Positions 7,988-16,884 of a stretch of 64,000 nt of DNA are shown here, piece by piece. Both the position numbers and the translations under genes were made by a program. This stretch comes from JAUVKT01 sp942491535. Lineage in GTDB: Bacteria; Bacteroidota; Bacteroidia; Bacteroidales; VadinHA17. The first letter of the stretch is position 1; the number at the start of each line of letters is the position of its first letter. The notes below the pieces were generated by a model that worked only from the letters and a program-made list of their open reading frames with translations, did no database searches and was not told the origin of the DNA. The stretch lies in NCBI GenBank assembly GCA_942491535.1, contig CALOBV010000020.1, forward strand, positions 191,478 to 255,477, written 5' to 3'.

Positions 7988-8872
7988 ATGGCTAATCTGA
8001 AAGAGATACGCACAAGACTTAACTCTGTTAAATCAACAAAGCAGATAACTTCTGCGATGAAGATGGTGGCAGCCTCAAAGTTAAGGAAGGCCCAGGATAA
8101 GATACTGCGATTAAGACCTTATGCCGGGAAATTACAGGAGATTCTACTGGGGATTAGTGCCAGGATAGAAGATTCTGATGATGGAGCGTCATATTCAAGA
8201 CTTTCCGAACCCGAAAAAATACTGCTGATTGTTATTACTTCAAACAAAGGCCTGTGTGGAGCTTTTAATTCAAATGTGATAAAGGAAACCATAAGAATTA
8301 TTAGGGAGAAATATCCCGAACAGGTGAACAGTGGAAACGTTGATCTTCTTACAATAGGGAAGAAAGGGGCAGACTATTTCAGAAAAAGCAGTTATAATAT
8401 TGTTGAGGATCATAGCTCTGTTTTTGATGACCTTGGGTTTGAATCGGTCAATATTATTGCCGAAGGCGTTATGGATAGCTTCCTGAAAGGAAAGTACGAC
8501 AGGATTGAGTTTATATATAACCAGTTTAAGAACGCTGCCGTACAAATACTTACAAACGAGCAGTTTCTCCCCGTTGAAGCAGATGCAGAAGAGGGCGAAA
8601 CGGAAACTATTACCGATTATATATATGAACCGGGCAAGGAAGAAATAATTGAAGAATTGATACCCAAGACACTGAAGGTGCAGTTTTATAAAAATGTACT
8701 TGATTCATACGTTGCTGAACATGGCGCAAGAATGACAGCCATGCATATGGCTACAGACAACGCTACTGATATTATTAAAGATCTGACACTCGAGTATAAT
8801 AAGGCACGACAGGCATCTATCACAAACCAGATACTTGAAGTAGTAAGTGGAGCCGAAGCATTAAACGGATAA
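7988..8872 (+). CDS. atpG: ATP synthase F1 subunit gamma
   Basis: Subunit gamma is the rotating central shaft. The N-terminus MANLKEIRTRLNSVKSTKQI and the helix ITSAMKMVAASKLRKAQ, plus the C-terminal helix ARMTAMHMATDNATDII, are diagnostic. I start at the ATG at 7988; an in-frame TTG at 7982 would add two residues. The protein is 294 residues. The stop codon is followed one base later by the polyprenyl synthetase ATG, which suggests coupled translation. Confidence 0.97.
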   Translation: MANLKEIRTRLNSVKSTKQITSAMKMVAASKLRKAQDKILRLRPYAGKLQEILLGISARIEDSDDGASYSRLSEPEKILLIVITSNKGLCGAFNSNVIKETIRIIREKYPEQVNSGNVDLLTIGKKGADYFRKSSYNIVEDHSSVFDDLGFESVNIIAEGVMDSFLKGKYDRIEFIYNQFKNAAVQILTNEQFLPVEADAEEGETETITDYIYEPGKEEIIEELIPKTLKVQFYKNVLDSYVAEHGARMTAMHMATDNATDIIKDLTLEYNKARQASITNQILEVVSGAEALNG

Positions 8873-8873
8873 T

Positions 8874-9848
8874 ATGTATACCCGCGAAGAGCTAAAAGAC
8901 ATTGTCAACAGGGCAATACTCAATATTACTTATGAGGATGGGGCCGACAGGCTATATGAACCTGTGAAGTACATACTCTCTATGGGGGGAAAGAGGATAC
9001 GACCCCTTATGACCCTGATGGCCTGTAACCTGTTTAGCGATAGCATCGACAGTGCTATTGTTCCTGCTGTCGGACTGGAGGTGTTTCATAATTTTACTCT
9101 TGTGCACGATGATATTATGGACAGGTCTGTGCTCAGAAGAGGATCAGAAACTGTTCATAAGAAATGGAACGAAAACCAGGCCATCCTTTCAGGTGATGTA
9201 ATGGCCTTTGTGGCAAATGATTGTATTGCCCAGGCTCCTGCCGTATGTATGCCCGAGGTGCTAAAAATATACAATAAAATTGCGCGGGAGGTGTGTATAG
9301 GGCAGCAGCTGGATATGGACTTTGAGACCACACCCTATGTATCGCACAATGAATACCTCAGGATGGTAGAGCTTAAAACAGCAGTGCTTATAGCAGGCTC
9401 TCTTAAAATAGGTGCCGTTATTGGTGGTGCCAACAAAACAGATTGTGATTTAATATATTCATTCGGTCAAAACCTTGGTCTTGCCTTCCAGGTGCAGGAC
9501 GATATCCTCGACGCCTTTGGCGATCCACAGGTCTTTGGAAAAAAAATAGGGGGCGACATAGTTGCCAACAAGAAAACCCTCCTTCTGATAAAGGCATATG
9601 AGCTTGCTTCAGGGGCGCCTCTTAGCAGACTTAAGGAATTATTTGGCGAAGGTGATGTAGATCCCGCCGAAAAAATAGAGGCCGTTATATCAATCTATAA
9701 GGACCTTGAGATACAGGAATGGGCCGAAGACCTGGCCCGTCAATATATCGACCGTGCATATATAGCGCTCGATTCAATACCGGCCACACCGGCAAGGAAA
9801 GAAGTCTTACAGATGCTGGTTAGCGACCTTATTGGCAGAAAACGCTAG
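8874..9848 (+). CDS. All-trans polyprenyl diphosphate synthase family protein
   Basis: This 324-residue enzyme joins isopentenyl diphosphate units onto an allylic primer. Both aspartate-rich motifs are present: the first in LVHDDIMDRSVLRRG and the second in FQVQDDILDAFGD, with GGKRIRPLM near the N-terminus. The length and motifs fit the long-chain (quinone side chain) type of synthase; the exact chain length cannot be read from the sequence. It begins one base after atpG and ends by overlapping the stop of the convergent outer-membrane protein gene through a shared CTAG. Its position within the ATP synthase locus suggests a link between quinone supply and energy metabolism, but that is inference. 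Confidence 0.9.
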   Translation: MYTREELKDIVNRAILNITYEDGADRLYEPVKYILSMGGKRIRPLMTLMACNLFSDSIDSAIVPAVGLEVFHNFTLVHDDIMDRSVLRRGSETVHKKWNENQAILSGDVMAFVANDCIAQAPAVCMPEVLKIYNKIAREVCIGQQLDMDFETTPYVSHNEYLRMVELKTAVLIAGSLKIGAVIGGANKTDCDLIYSFGQNLGLAFQVQDDILDAFGDPQVFGKKIGGDIVANKKTLLLIKAYELASGAPLSRLKELFGEGDVDPAEKIEAVISIYKDLEIQEWAEDLARQYIDRAYIALDSIPATPARKEVLQMLVSDLIGRKR

Positions 9849-10462
9849 TATCCGGATTCTCGTCCTTCCTTATTTTTCAGGTATTCCAGATTAAGCAGGA
9901 TGCCTGCAGTGGCTACTACCTGTACCTGGTTTGCAAGGATAACTTTCGCCTCTGCAAACAGATCAAATTCATCCTTGATCTTCCAGTAAGTACCAACACC
10001 GAGGTTTAATCCGGGTTCTGTGGTCGACGATTTATCAGTATAAACTTCCTCGTTCAGGTCTTGAACCAGTTTTTTCCTGGCATAGAGAATATTCAGGCCT
10101 GCCAGTCCGTAGATCTCAAAATCATCAAAGTAGTTAAAAACATAATGTCCGTCGATATCAGCAGAAAATCCAATCAGGGAAGTTTTAACAGGCAAACCTG
10201 TAACTTCCTCACTGGTACCAATATTTGGAAAGTAGATATTGAATCGTGGTACAATATGAACCGGTAAATTTATCTCATAAACCGCATTGAATGAAAGAAT
10301 GGGGTTTTTGAGTTTATGTGAAGGACCAGACACCGGATCAGATTCATTATTAAAATAATACCTGTAATTATAACCCAGGGATGCTCCGATTTTCGTAAAT
10401 TGGGAATAACTTGCCGGAATTAGCAGGACAGTAAACAGGATGGCCAGGAGGAGTTTTTTCAT
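9845..10462 (-). CDS. Outer-membrane beta-barrel protein
   Basis: The 205-residue product has a signal peptide (MKKLLLAILFTVLLIPASYS) followed by alternating hydrophobic and polar beta-strands (GASLGYNYRYYFN, GFSADIDGHYVFNYFDDFEIYGLAGLN, EPGLNLGVGTYWKIKDEFDLFAEAKV), the pattern of a small outer-membrane barrel of the OmpW/OprF-like porin superfamily. No exact family can be named. The gene runs against the ATP synthase operon, splitting atpBEFHAG from atpDC, and shares its stop codon with the polyprenyl synthetase gene. It has a textbook promoter (10492-10521) on its own strand. Confidence 0.75.
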   Translation of the reverse strand: MKKLLLAILFTVLLIPASYSQFTKIGASLGYNYRYYFNNESDPVSGPSHKLKNPILSFNAVYEINLPVHIVPRFNIYFPNIGTSEEVTGLPVKTSLIGFSADIDGHYVFNYFDDFEIYGLAGLNILYARKKLVQDLNEEVYTDKSSTTEPGLNLGVGTYWKIKDEFDLFAEAKVILANQVQVVATAGILLNLEYLKNKEGRESGY

Positions 10463-10491
10463 AATTTTTGGATGCTTATTTTTATTCTACT

Positions 10492-10521
10492 CAAATTTAG
10501 TATTTCTCTTAGTTATTCCAA
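10492..10521 (-). promoter_or_regulatory. Bacteroidota promoter of the outer-membrane barrel gene
   Basis: On the minus strand, TTG (10519-10521) is followed after 19 bases by TAAATTTG (10492-10499). This matches the TTTG-N19-TAnnTTTG consensus. The start codon at 10462 lies 29 bases downstream of the -7 element. Confidence 0.7.
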
Positions 10522-10577
10522 GGATGTGAAGAACTATAATATCTTGTTTTAGTACCTCCACGATTAGTAAAAATTGT

Positions 10578-10585
10578 TAAATTTG
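10578..10585 (+). promoter_or_regulatory. Promoter -7 element of atpDC
   Basis: TAAATTTG matches TAnnTTTG and lies 26 bases before the atpD ATG at 10612. It shows that atpDC has its own promoter, separate from the atpBEFHAG transcript. No TTG at the ideal -33 spacing was found. Confidence 0.6.
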
Positions 10586-10611
10586 TACACTTATAATAAA
10601 AAGAAAAGAAT

Positions 10612-12129
10612 ATGTCGAAAAACACAGGAGTTATCAGCCAGGTAATCGGACCTGTAATCGATGTGACATTTGAAGGAGAGGGGTCACAACTTCCAAATAT
10701 TTACGATGCTCTTGAAATAAAAAGAGATGATGGAACCACACTGGTTGTGGAATGTCAGCAGGATATTGGTGAAAACACTGTTCGTGCCGTTGCTATGGAC
10801 TCAACAGACGGACTTAGAAGAGGCATGGAGGTTGTTGCAACCGGATCGCCAATAGTTATGCCAATAGGCGAACAGATAAAAGGTCGCCTGATGAATGTTA
10901 CCGGCGAAGCTATAGACGGAATTGGCAATTTGCCTAAAGATGGTGGTTATGAGATACACCGTAAGCCTCCGAAATTTGAGGATCTATCTACAGAGAAGGA
11001 GGTTCTCTATACAGGGATTAAGGTAATTGACCTTATAGAGCCATATTCAAAGGGAGGTAAAATAGGACTCTTTGGTGGTGCCGGTGTTGGTAAAACGGTA
11101 GTTATACTTGAACTTATTAATAATATTGCAAAATCATATTCGGGACTGTCGGTGTTTGCCGGAGTAGGCGAGCGTACCCGTGAAGGTAACGACCTTCTTA
11201 GAGAGATGCTTGAAGCAGGAGTAATTAACTATGGTAAGGAGTTTTTGAAAGATATGGAGGAGGGAGGATGGGACCTTTCCAAGGTAGATCATGAAGCTCT
11301 TAAAGAATCAAAACTTGCCCTGGTATTCGGACAGATGAATGAACCTCCGGGTGCTCGTCTGCGTGTAGCCCTTTCCGGACTTACAGTGGCTGAACATTTC
11401 AGGGATGGTGATGGTAAAGGAGAAGGCGAAGGAAGAGATATTTTGTTCTTTATGGATAATGTTTTCCGTTTTACCCAGGCCGGATCAGAGGTGTCTGCAC
11501 TTCTTGGAAGGATGCCTTCGGCTGTTGGATATCAACCAACACTGGCATCCGAAATGGGCATTATGCAGGAAAGAATAACCTCTACAAGACATGGTTCAAT
11601 TACATCTGTTCAGGCTGTTTATGTGCCGGCTGACGACCTTACCGACCCGGCCCCCGCAACTACATTTTCTCACCTCGATGCTACAACAGTTTTGAGTAGA
11701 AAAATTTCAGAGCTTGGTATTTACCCGGCTGTCGACCCGCTTGATTCTTCTTCGAGGATCTTGTCTCCCGATGTAGTTGGCGATGCTCACTATGATTGCG
11801 CCCAGAGAGTTAAAGAAATTCTTCAGAGATATAACGAGCTGCAGGATATTATTGCCATTCTGGGAATGGACGAACTGTCAGAAGTGGATAAGCAGGCCGT
11901 TCACAGAGCCAGGAGGGTACAGAGATTCCTTTCACAACCCTTCCATGTGGCCGAACAGTTTACAGGTATCGAAGGGAAACTGGTATCTATCGAGGATACA
12001 ATTAAAGGCTTCAATATGATAATTGACGGAGAAGTCGACAAATATCCTGAAGCAGCCTTTATGCTTGTCGGGACAATAGAAGAAGCTATTGAAAAAGGAG
12101 AGAAGCTCCTCGCAGAATCAGCAGAATAA
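10612..12129 (+). CDS. atpD: ATP synthase F1 subunit beta
   Basis: Subunit beta holds the catalytic sites. The P-loop GGAGVGKTVVILELINNIA, the GERTREGNDLLREM segment, the catalytic region FRFTQAGSEVSALLGRMPSA and the DELSE motif (GMDELSEVDK) are all present. At 505 residues it is longer than the usual ~465 because of an insert between VINYGKEF and LALVFGQMNEP (about residues 205-240, containing EEGGWDLSKVDHEALKES), which I recognise from other Bacteroidota beta subunits. It is followed by atpC after 17 bases. Confidence 0.98.
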   Translation: MSKNTGVISQVIGPVIDVTFEGEGSQLPNIYDALEIKRDDGTTLVVECQQDIGENTVRAVAMDSTDGLRRGMEVVATGSPIVMPIGEQIKGRLMNVTGEAIDGIGNLPKDGGYEIHRKPPKFEDLSTEKEVLYTGIKVIDLIEPYSKGGKIGLFGGAGVGKTVVILELINNIAKSYSGLSVFAGVGERTREGNDLLREMLEAGVINYGKEFLKDMEEGGWDLSKVDHEALKESKLALVFGQMNEPPGARLRVALSGLTVAEHFRDGDGKGEGEGRDILFFMDNVFRFTQAGSEVSALLGRMPSAVGYQPTLASEMGIMQERITSTRHGSITSVQAVYVPADDLTDPAPATTFSHLDATTVLSRKISELGIYPAVDPLDSSSRILSPDVVGDAHYDCAQRVKEILQRYNELQDIIAILGMDELSEVDKQAVHRARRVQRFLSQPFHVAEQFTGIEGKLVSIEDTIKGFNMIIDGEVDKYPEAAFMLVGTIEEAIEKGEKLLAESAE

Positions 12130-12146
12130 AACTAAATATTGCTATT

Positions 12147-12398
12147 GTGTATATCGAAATAATAACACCCGATAAAACCATATTTGATGGGGAGGTAAAA
12201 AATGTTCGTATCCCGGGCAAAAAAGGATCTTTCCAGGTTCTGAGCGATCATGCACCAATAGTGTCAACTCTCGATAAAGGACCGATAATTATTACTGGAA
12301 CGGATAACTCGGAAACAATTTTCGAAGCCGATGGAGGTGTTGTCGAATTGCGTAATAACAAAATCATCCTGCTGGTTGAGAGGATAATCGAAGGCTAG
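12147..12398 (+). CDS. atpC: ATP synthase F1 subunit epsilon, short form
   Basis: The 83-residue protein contains only the N-terminal beta-sandwich of epsilon (MYIEIITPDKTIFDGEVKNV, GSFQVLSDHAPIVSTL, ADGGVVELRNNKIILLVE). The C-terminal two-helix domain that inhibits ATP hydrolysis in other bacteria is absent, as is usual for this phylum. The start is a GTG at 12147; no ATG is available in frame. It closes the atpDC operon and is followed by a weak stem-loop at 12429-12450. Confidence 0.93.
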   Translation: MYIEIITPDKTIFDGEVKNVRIPGKKGSFQVLSDHAPIVSTLDKGPIIITGTDNSETIFEADGGVVELRNNKIILLVERIIEG

Positions 12399-12428
12399 AC
12401 ACAAAATATATATATTAACTATATAGCA

Positions 12429-12450
12429 GGGTCGATACACGTAACGACCC
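12429..12450 (+). terminator. Weak stem-loop downstream of atpC
   Basis: GGGTCG and CGACCC form a perfect 6-bp stem with a 10-base loop, 31 bases after the atpC stop. There is no T-run after it, so intrinsic termination would be inefficient. Confidence 0.35.
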
Positions 12451-12484
12451 TCTGTCGTATTATGTATCATCAATTTTGTATAAT

Positions 12485-13900
12485 ATGAATCCAAAAGAAT
12501 TTAAAGAGGAAGGATATAAGATAATCGACTGGATAGCCGGATATATGGAAAACATCGAGGATTATCCTGTTAAATCAAAATCAAAGCCCGGGGAAATATT
12601 CAACTCTCTTCCCCAGATGCCACCATTTGGACCCGAAACAATGGATGATATAATGAAAGATTTTCAGGATATTATTATGCCCGGGATAACACACTGGCAA
12701 AGTCCCAATTTCTTTGCCTATTTCCCTGCTAATAATTCGGGACCGTCAATATTGGCCGAAATGCTTACCGCAGCTATGGGTACGCAATGCATGATATGGG
12801 AAACATCACCTGCTGCTGCAGAGCTTGAGGAGAGGGTGCTTAACTGGCTAAGGGATACGATGGGACTGCCTCAAAACTTTGAAGGAGTAATTCAGGATAC
12901 AGCATCAGGTGCTACCCTGGCTGCAATAATTACAGCCCGTGAAAAGATTACGGAATTTAGCATAAACAACAAGGGATTTAGTGATAAGGGCAGATTAAGG
13001 GTTTATTGCTCTAAACAAACACATTCATCTATCGATAAGGCTGTTAAAATAGCCGGAATAGGAATAGAAAACCTTGTTAAGGTTGAAGTCGATGATAAAT
13101 TTGCGATGAGCAGCGATCATCTGAGGAAAGCAATTATTCGTGATATTGAGGAAGGATATACACCCTGCTGTGTTATAGCTGCACTTGGAACAACCGGAAC
13201 AACAGCAATAGACCCCTTAAAGGAAATAGGTGAAATATGCAGTGAATTTGGACTCTGGCTGCATGTCGATGCAGCCCTGGCCGGAACAGCTCTTATTCTG
13301 CCCGAGTACAGCTGGATGATAGAGGGTAAGGAATATATTGACAGCTTTGTTTTTAACCCCCATAAATGGATGTTTACAAACTTCGATTGCTCGGTCTATT
13401 TTGTAAGGGATGCAGAGATATTGATAAAAACTTTCGAGATATTACCGGAATACCTAAAAACGCGGACAAGGGGTGAGGTAAACGATTACCGCGACTGGGG
13501 AATTCCACTGGGCAGGCGATTCAGGGCCCTGAAACTATGGTTTGTTATCAGGTATTACGGACTTGAAAACCTGATGGATAAGGTTAGAGGTCATATATCC
13601 TTTGCAGCATCACTGGCAGAGATGATTGAAAAATCGGAAGATTTTGAACTTATGGCTCCCGTTCCCTTAAATACAGTGTCGTTCAGGTTTATTCCCAAAG
13701 GACTTGATGATGCTGCATTAAATGCAATTAACGAAAAGCTTAATCATAAACTTAATGATTCAGGACAAATATACCTTACCCATACCAGCCTGAATGGTAA
13801 ATATGTTCTCAGGATGGTTACCTCGCAGACAAATGTCACAATGAAGCATATACACAGGGCATGGAAGCTTATCCAGGAGTTTGCCGCCGGGTTGATTTAA
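12485..13900 (+). CDS. Group II PLP-dependent amino-acid decarboxylase (aromatic-L-amino-acid decarboxylase-like)
   Basis: This 471-residue enzyme belongs to the aromatic-L-amino-acid/tryptophan/tyrosine decarboxylase group. The PLP lysine is in NPHKWMFTNFDCS, the pyridine-stacking histidine in QTHSSIDKA, the PLP aspartate in WLHVDAALAGTALI, and the N-terminal signature in HWQSPNFFAYFPANNSGPSI. These residues are the family's catalytic set, so it is probably an active amine-forming decarboxylase on an aromatic amino acid. The substrate cannot be assigned. I start at the ATG at 12485; an upstream TTG at 12476 would fall inside a CAATTTTG promoter-like sequence. The gene stands alone, and its stop overlaps that of the convergent gene at 13897. 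Confidence 0.88.
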   Translation: MNPKEFKEEGYKIIDWIAGYMENIEDYPVKSKSKPGEIFNSLPQMPPFGPETMDDIMKDFQDIIMPGITHWQSPNFFAYFPANNSGPSILAEMLTAAMGTQCMIWETSPAAAELEERVLNWLRDTMGLPQNFEGVIQDTASGATLAAIITAREKITEFSINNKGFSDKGRLRVYCSKQTHSSIDKAVKIAGIGIENLVKVEVDDKFAMSSDHLRKAIIRDIEEGYTPCCVIAALGTTGTTAIDPLKEIGEICSEFGLWLHVDAALAGTALILPEYSWMIEGKEYIDSFVFNPHKWMFTNFDCSVYFVRDAEILIKTFEILPEYLKTRTRGEVNDYRDWGIPLGRRFRALKLWFVIRYYGLENLMDKVRGHISFAASLAEMIEKSEDFELMAPVPLNTVSFRFIPKGLDDAALNAINEKLNHKLNDSGQIYLTHTSLNGKYVLRMVTSQTNVTMKHIHRAWKLIQEFAAGLI

Positions 13901-16788
13901 CGATATAAACCGGGCTCTTTGCCTATAACGAAACCAAAGGCATCTATATTTAAAATTAACTTGAAGTAAGGTTCTTTTTGAACTGGCATCCAGGCAGATT
14001 GAAGCCCTGCACTAAACCTGAATGGCATTCTTAACATATAAAAATCTGCAAGCAGCTCCATCCCAAATGAAATGAATTTTTCTTCTTCATCTACCCAGCG
14101 ATTTTCAAGATGATAATAGTTGCCGGTGCCAGTACTGTAATCATAGAAAAATGTGCTCCTTATCCTGTTCAGGTATATAAGGCTTCCCAGGTTAATGTCA
14201 GGATATGCAAGAGGCATGGCATAATTTGCAGAAAAAGATTTCATATCCAGTGAAATAATATTGCTATATCCACGCGGGAATGAGATCCTGTTGTAAAATG
14301 GATAATCGCCCGTTTCCTGCTTTTCTGCCTGGTACTTTAACATTATACCGTGGTTTCCTAATAAACCAGGGGTATATAAGGTGGTCGCCAGTGTCTTTAC
14401 ATTACCGTATATGTTTTTATCCCAGGGAGCATATGTTCCGGATATATCAATAACCTGGCCCCATCTTGGCCAAATATCCCTGTAGGCCATTCTGTGAAAG
14501 TTGGCAAGGTAGATCCTTCCTGTTGTCAGAAACTGACCATAATCAAATACCTCCGTATTCTCTTCATAGATGTAATTATTTTTGTAGGTAAATCTTAAAG
14601 AAGGGTAAAATGTCTGGTAATACTTCCCGCTATTGAAACGCAGCGGCAAATAGATCAGGGCAGAGGCACTCAGGCCCGAATTAATATTTGCAGGAGTGTA
14701 AAGACTGTCTCTGTCGCGTGCAATTAACGGTGTACCTCCATATCTTGCTTCAAACTCAATTACAGGATACTGTCCCTCCCATATAATGCTGGAATGTAAA
14801 AAATGATCATTATTAATATATTCGTAAGCTATTGTTGAAGTAAGAGTGCTTAAGTTATTCTGAGACATCACTGTAAGACCAGGGCTAACTCCGATATTAT
14901 CGAAGGATAAGTTATTCAGGTCGGCATAAAAAGGCATCCAGCTATGGAAATTAAAAAGATGTTGCCATTTTCTATATGGCTTTACCACATAACTATCTGA
15001 CGTATAATCAGGGTAATAGGAAAGCTTATCTAAACCATCTATATCTTTAATTAGCAACAGCTGCTTATCGCTAAAAGCCTTAAGCTCATTGTAAACCATT
15101 GTGGCAGGGAAGGAGGCAACTCTGTTTCCTGATGAGGTGTAATCGGCAAAGTACATTTCCTGTCCATTAATTGAAATGTCTGAAAGTCCGAACCTGGATG
15201 AGGTAAGCTGCTCTGTTTTCTGGGATTGACCCAGGCAATAGACATTATTGATGCCTGAATATGAGGCAATATAAAAAAGAGAATCACCCCTGATGGCAAC
15301 AGATTGTAAATCATTGTTACCTTCCTCCAGCTTTGTTTCAAAGCGGTTGCTGTCATTATGGTAGACCATAATTCCCTCCCCTTTCTCAGATGAAGATATA
15401 AAGGCCACCAGTTTATTGTCGGGTGCCCATTGCGGGTTAACCACCAATACATTGCCAGGTGTGCTTAGCGATTTTAAAGTCGCTCCTGTAAACCTGTCAA
15501 TTATAATAAGGCTGTTTTTATAATCTTCAGTGCTTTCGGATGCAGCTATATACCTGCCATCGGGTGAAATTGCCGGTGAGAACAGCCTGCTCTTTCTTGA
15601 AAGGACTTTCACAAGCCCTGTATTTATATCATATGTTTTTATTATTGAGAAAGACCTGTTATCCCACCTCGGATCGCTTACATTCTCTGCCCAGCTAATA
15701 ATATTGTCGCTGGCAGTAATTCTATAAGGCCAGATATACCCGGGAGTAAATATTTTCTTTTCAGTCAGTCCTGCATTTGTGAGAAGAACGAAGGATGCCG
15801 TATGGGAAAGGGACGCCTTAATGGCTATAATACTATCCTGTCCTATTACCACCGGTGAATGGTAGCTTATATAATCGTCATTATCACGCCTGTCGTGGTA
15901 TCTAAAATCACTTATAAGATTCAGACTGTCTTCTTTCATCCAGTTTACAGCCAGGTATTCCATGGTAGAATCGAAAATTTCTTTTTTGTTTAAACCGGTA
16001 TTTTTCCGCAGCGATATATTGAAAGGGTTTAGCGTATAAGGTCTTCTCGCAGTGTAGTTAAGGGCATCAGTGAAAACATCTTTTCCATAATTACTTCTTG
16101 AATAGGCTGCCATCTGGTAGCCAAACTGGTAGTGATCGGGGGTGTAGTCTTTATACGAACCGCTTATCAGCTTATCGTATGAGTAGTGACTGTTTTTATC
16201 AAGCACAAGGGCTTTAAGCCTTTTTTCAAAATCAGGCTGCCGTCCTCTGCCTGAATACGAAAATATTGATTCGGATATTACTGCTTCTCCTTCCAGAAAC
16301 CAGAAGGGAGTGAAGATGCTTAGGGCACCCGGGTATTGTTCACCAAAGATATACTCGAGTGGTTTCGACAGCCCCTGCCTGAGAGCCTGCATCTGACTTA
16401 CATGAATTAGTTCATGGAGGGCCAGCTGAGAGGTATGAAACATGGGGATGCTGTTCTGGCCGGGCAGAGGATAGAGCTCAACCCTTTTCGGCGCCCAGGC
16501 TACATAGCCGTTCGACTCAACCGAGTGGTTATGAATAATAACAGGGAATTTATTTACAGGGGCCTCACCATACCTGCCACCGGTAAGCGAATATGATTCA
16601 TCAAAAATACGGGCCGCCCTCCTTGCCTCCTTCTCATAATCCGCAGGGAAAATAAAATTAAAGTGCTTGCTTTCCAGTTGTTTCCATTTCAGGGATGCAG
16701 GATCCTGCCCGGTATTGTAGTATTGGGCTCCCAGCTTACAGGAGAAAAGCAGACTTAATGCAATATAAAGGATATACTTCTTATTCAT
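13897..16788 (-). CDS. Secreted gluzincin-like peptidase with TolB-type propeller and C-terminal barrel-like region
   Basis: The 963-residue exported protein has a signal peptide (about residues 1-21). Residues ~30-290 form a metallopeptidase-like domain with the zinc motif HELIHVSQ (about residue 125) and a downstream Glu in FWFLEGEAVISES, the gluzincin arrangement. Residues ~300-600 carry WD40-like TolB repeats (SPAISPDGRYIAASES, NPQWAPDNKLVAFISSSE). The C-terminal ~300 residues are rich in aromatic beta-strands and resemble an outer-membrane or surface barrel domain. Similar proteins in Bacteroidota are annotated 'translocation protein TolB'. The peptidase substrate is unknown. It has its own TATTTTTG promoter element at 16805-16812. 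Confidence 0.75.
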   Translation of the reverse strand: MNKKYILYIALSLLFSCKLGAQYYNTGQDPASLKWKQLESKHFNFIFPADYEKEARRAARIFDESYSLTGGRYGEAPVNKFPVIIHNHSVESNGYVAWAPKRVELYPLPGQNSIPMFHTSQLALHELIHVSQMQALRQGLSKPLEYIFGEQYPGALSIFTPFWFLEGEAVISESIFSYSGRGRQPDFEKRLKALVLDKNSHYSYDKLISGSYKDYTPDHYQFGYQMAAYSRSNYGKDVFTDALNYTARRPYTLNPFNISLRKNTGLNKKEIFDSTMEYLAVNWMKEDSLNLISDFRYHDRRDNDDYISYHSPVVIGQDSIIAIKASLSHTASFVLLTNAGLTEKKIFTPGYIWPYRITASDNIISWAENVSDPRWDNRSFSIIKTYDINTGLVKVLSRKSRLFSPAISPDGRYIAASESTEDYKNSLIIIDRFTGATLKSLSTPGNVLVVNPQWAPDNKLVAFISSSEKGEGIMVYHNDSNRFETKLEEGNNDLQSVAIRGDSLFYIASYSGINNVYCLGQSQKTEQLTSSRFGLSDISINGQEMYFADYTSSGNRVASFPATMVYNELKAFSDKQLLLIKDIDGLDKLSYYPDYTSDSYVVKPYRKWQHLFNFHSWMPFYADLNNLSFDNIGVSPGLTVMSQNNLSTLTSTIAYEYINNDHFLHSSIIWEGQYPVIEFEARYGGTPLIARDRDSLYTPANINSGLSASALIYLPLRFNSGKYYQTFYPSLRFTYKNNYIYEENTEVFDYGQFLTTGRIYLANFHRMAYRDIWPRWGQVIDISGTYAPWDKNIYGNVKTLATTLYTPGLLGNHGIMLKYQAEKQETGDYPFYNRISFPRGYSNIISLDMKSFSANYAMPLAYPDINLGSLIYLNRIRSTFFYDYSTGTGNYYHLENRWVDEEEKFISFGMELLADFYMLRMPFRFSAGLQSAWMPVQKEPYFKLILNIDAFGFVIGKEPGLYR

Positions 16789-16804
16789 CGTATAATGTAG
16801 AAAT

Positions 16805-16812
16805 CAAAAATA
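16805..16812 (-). promoter_or_regulatory. Promoter -7 element of the gluzincin/TolB-propeller gene
   Basis: On the minus strand TATTTTTG matches TAnnTTTG exactly, 16 bases upstream of the ATG at 16788. No well-spaced -33 TTG was found. Confidence 0.45.
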
Positions 16813-16884
16813 GAAAAGTTTATTCAAATTGATTAAATTCGCCAACAGAATCATTTGTTAAACCCGCTGAAACAAATATTGTTT

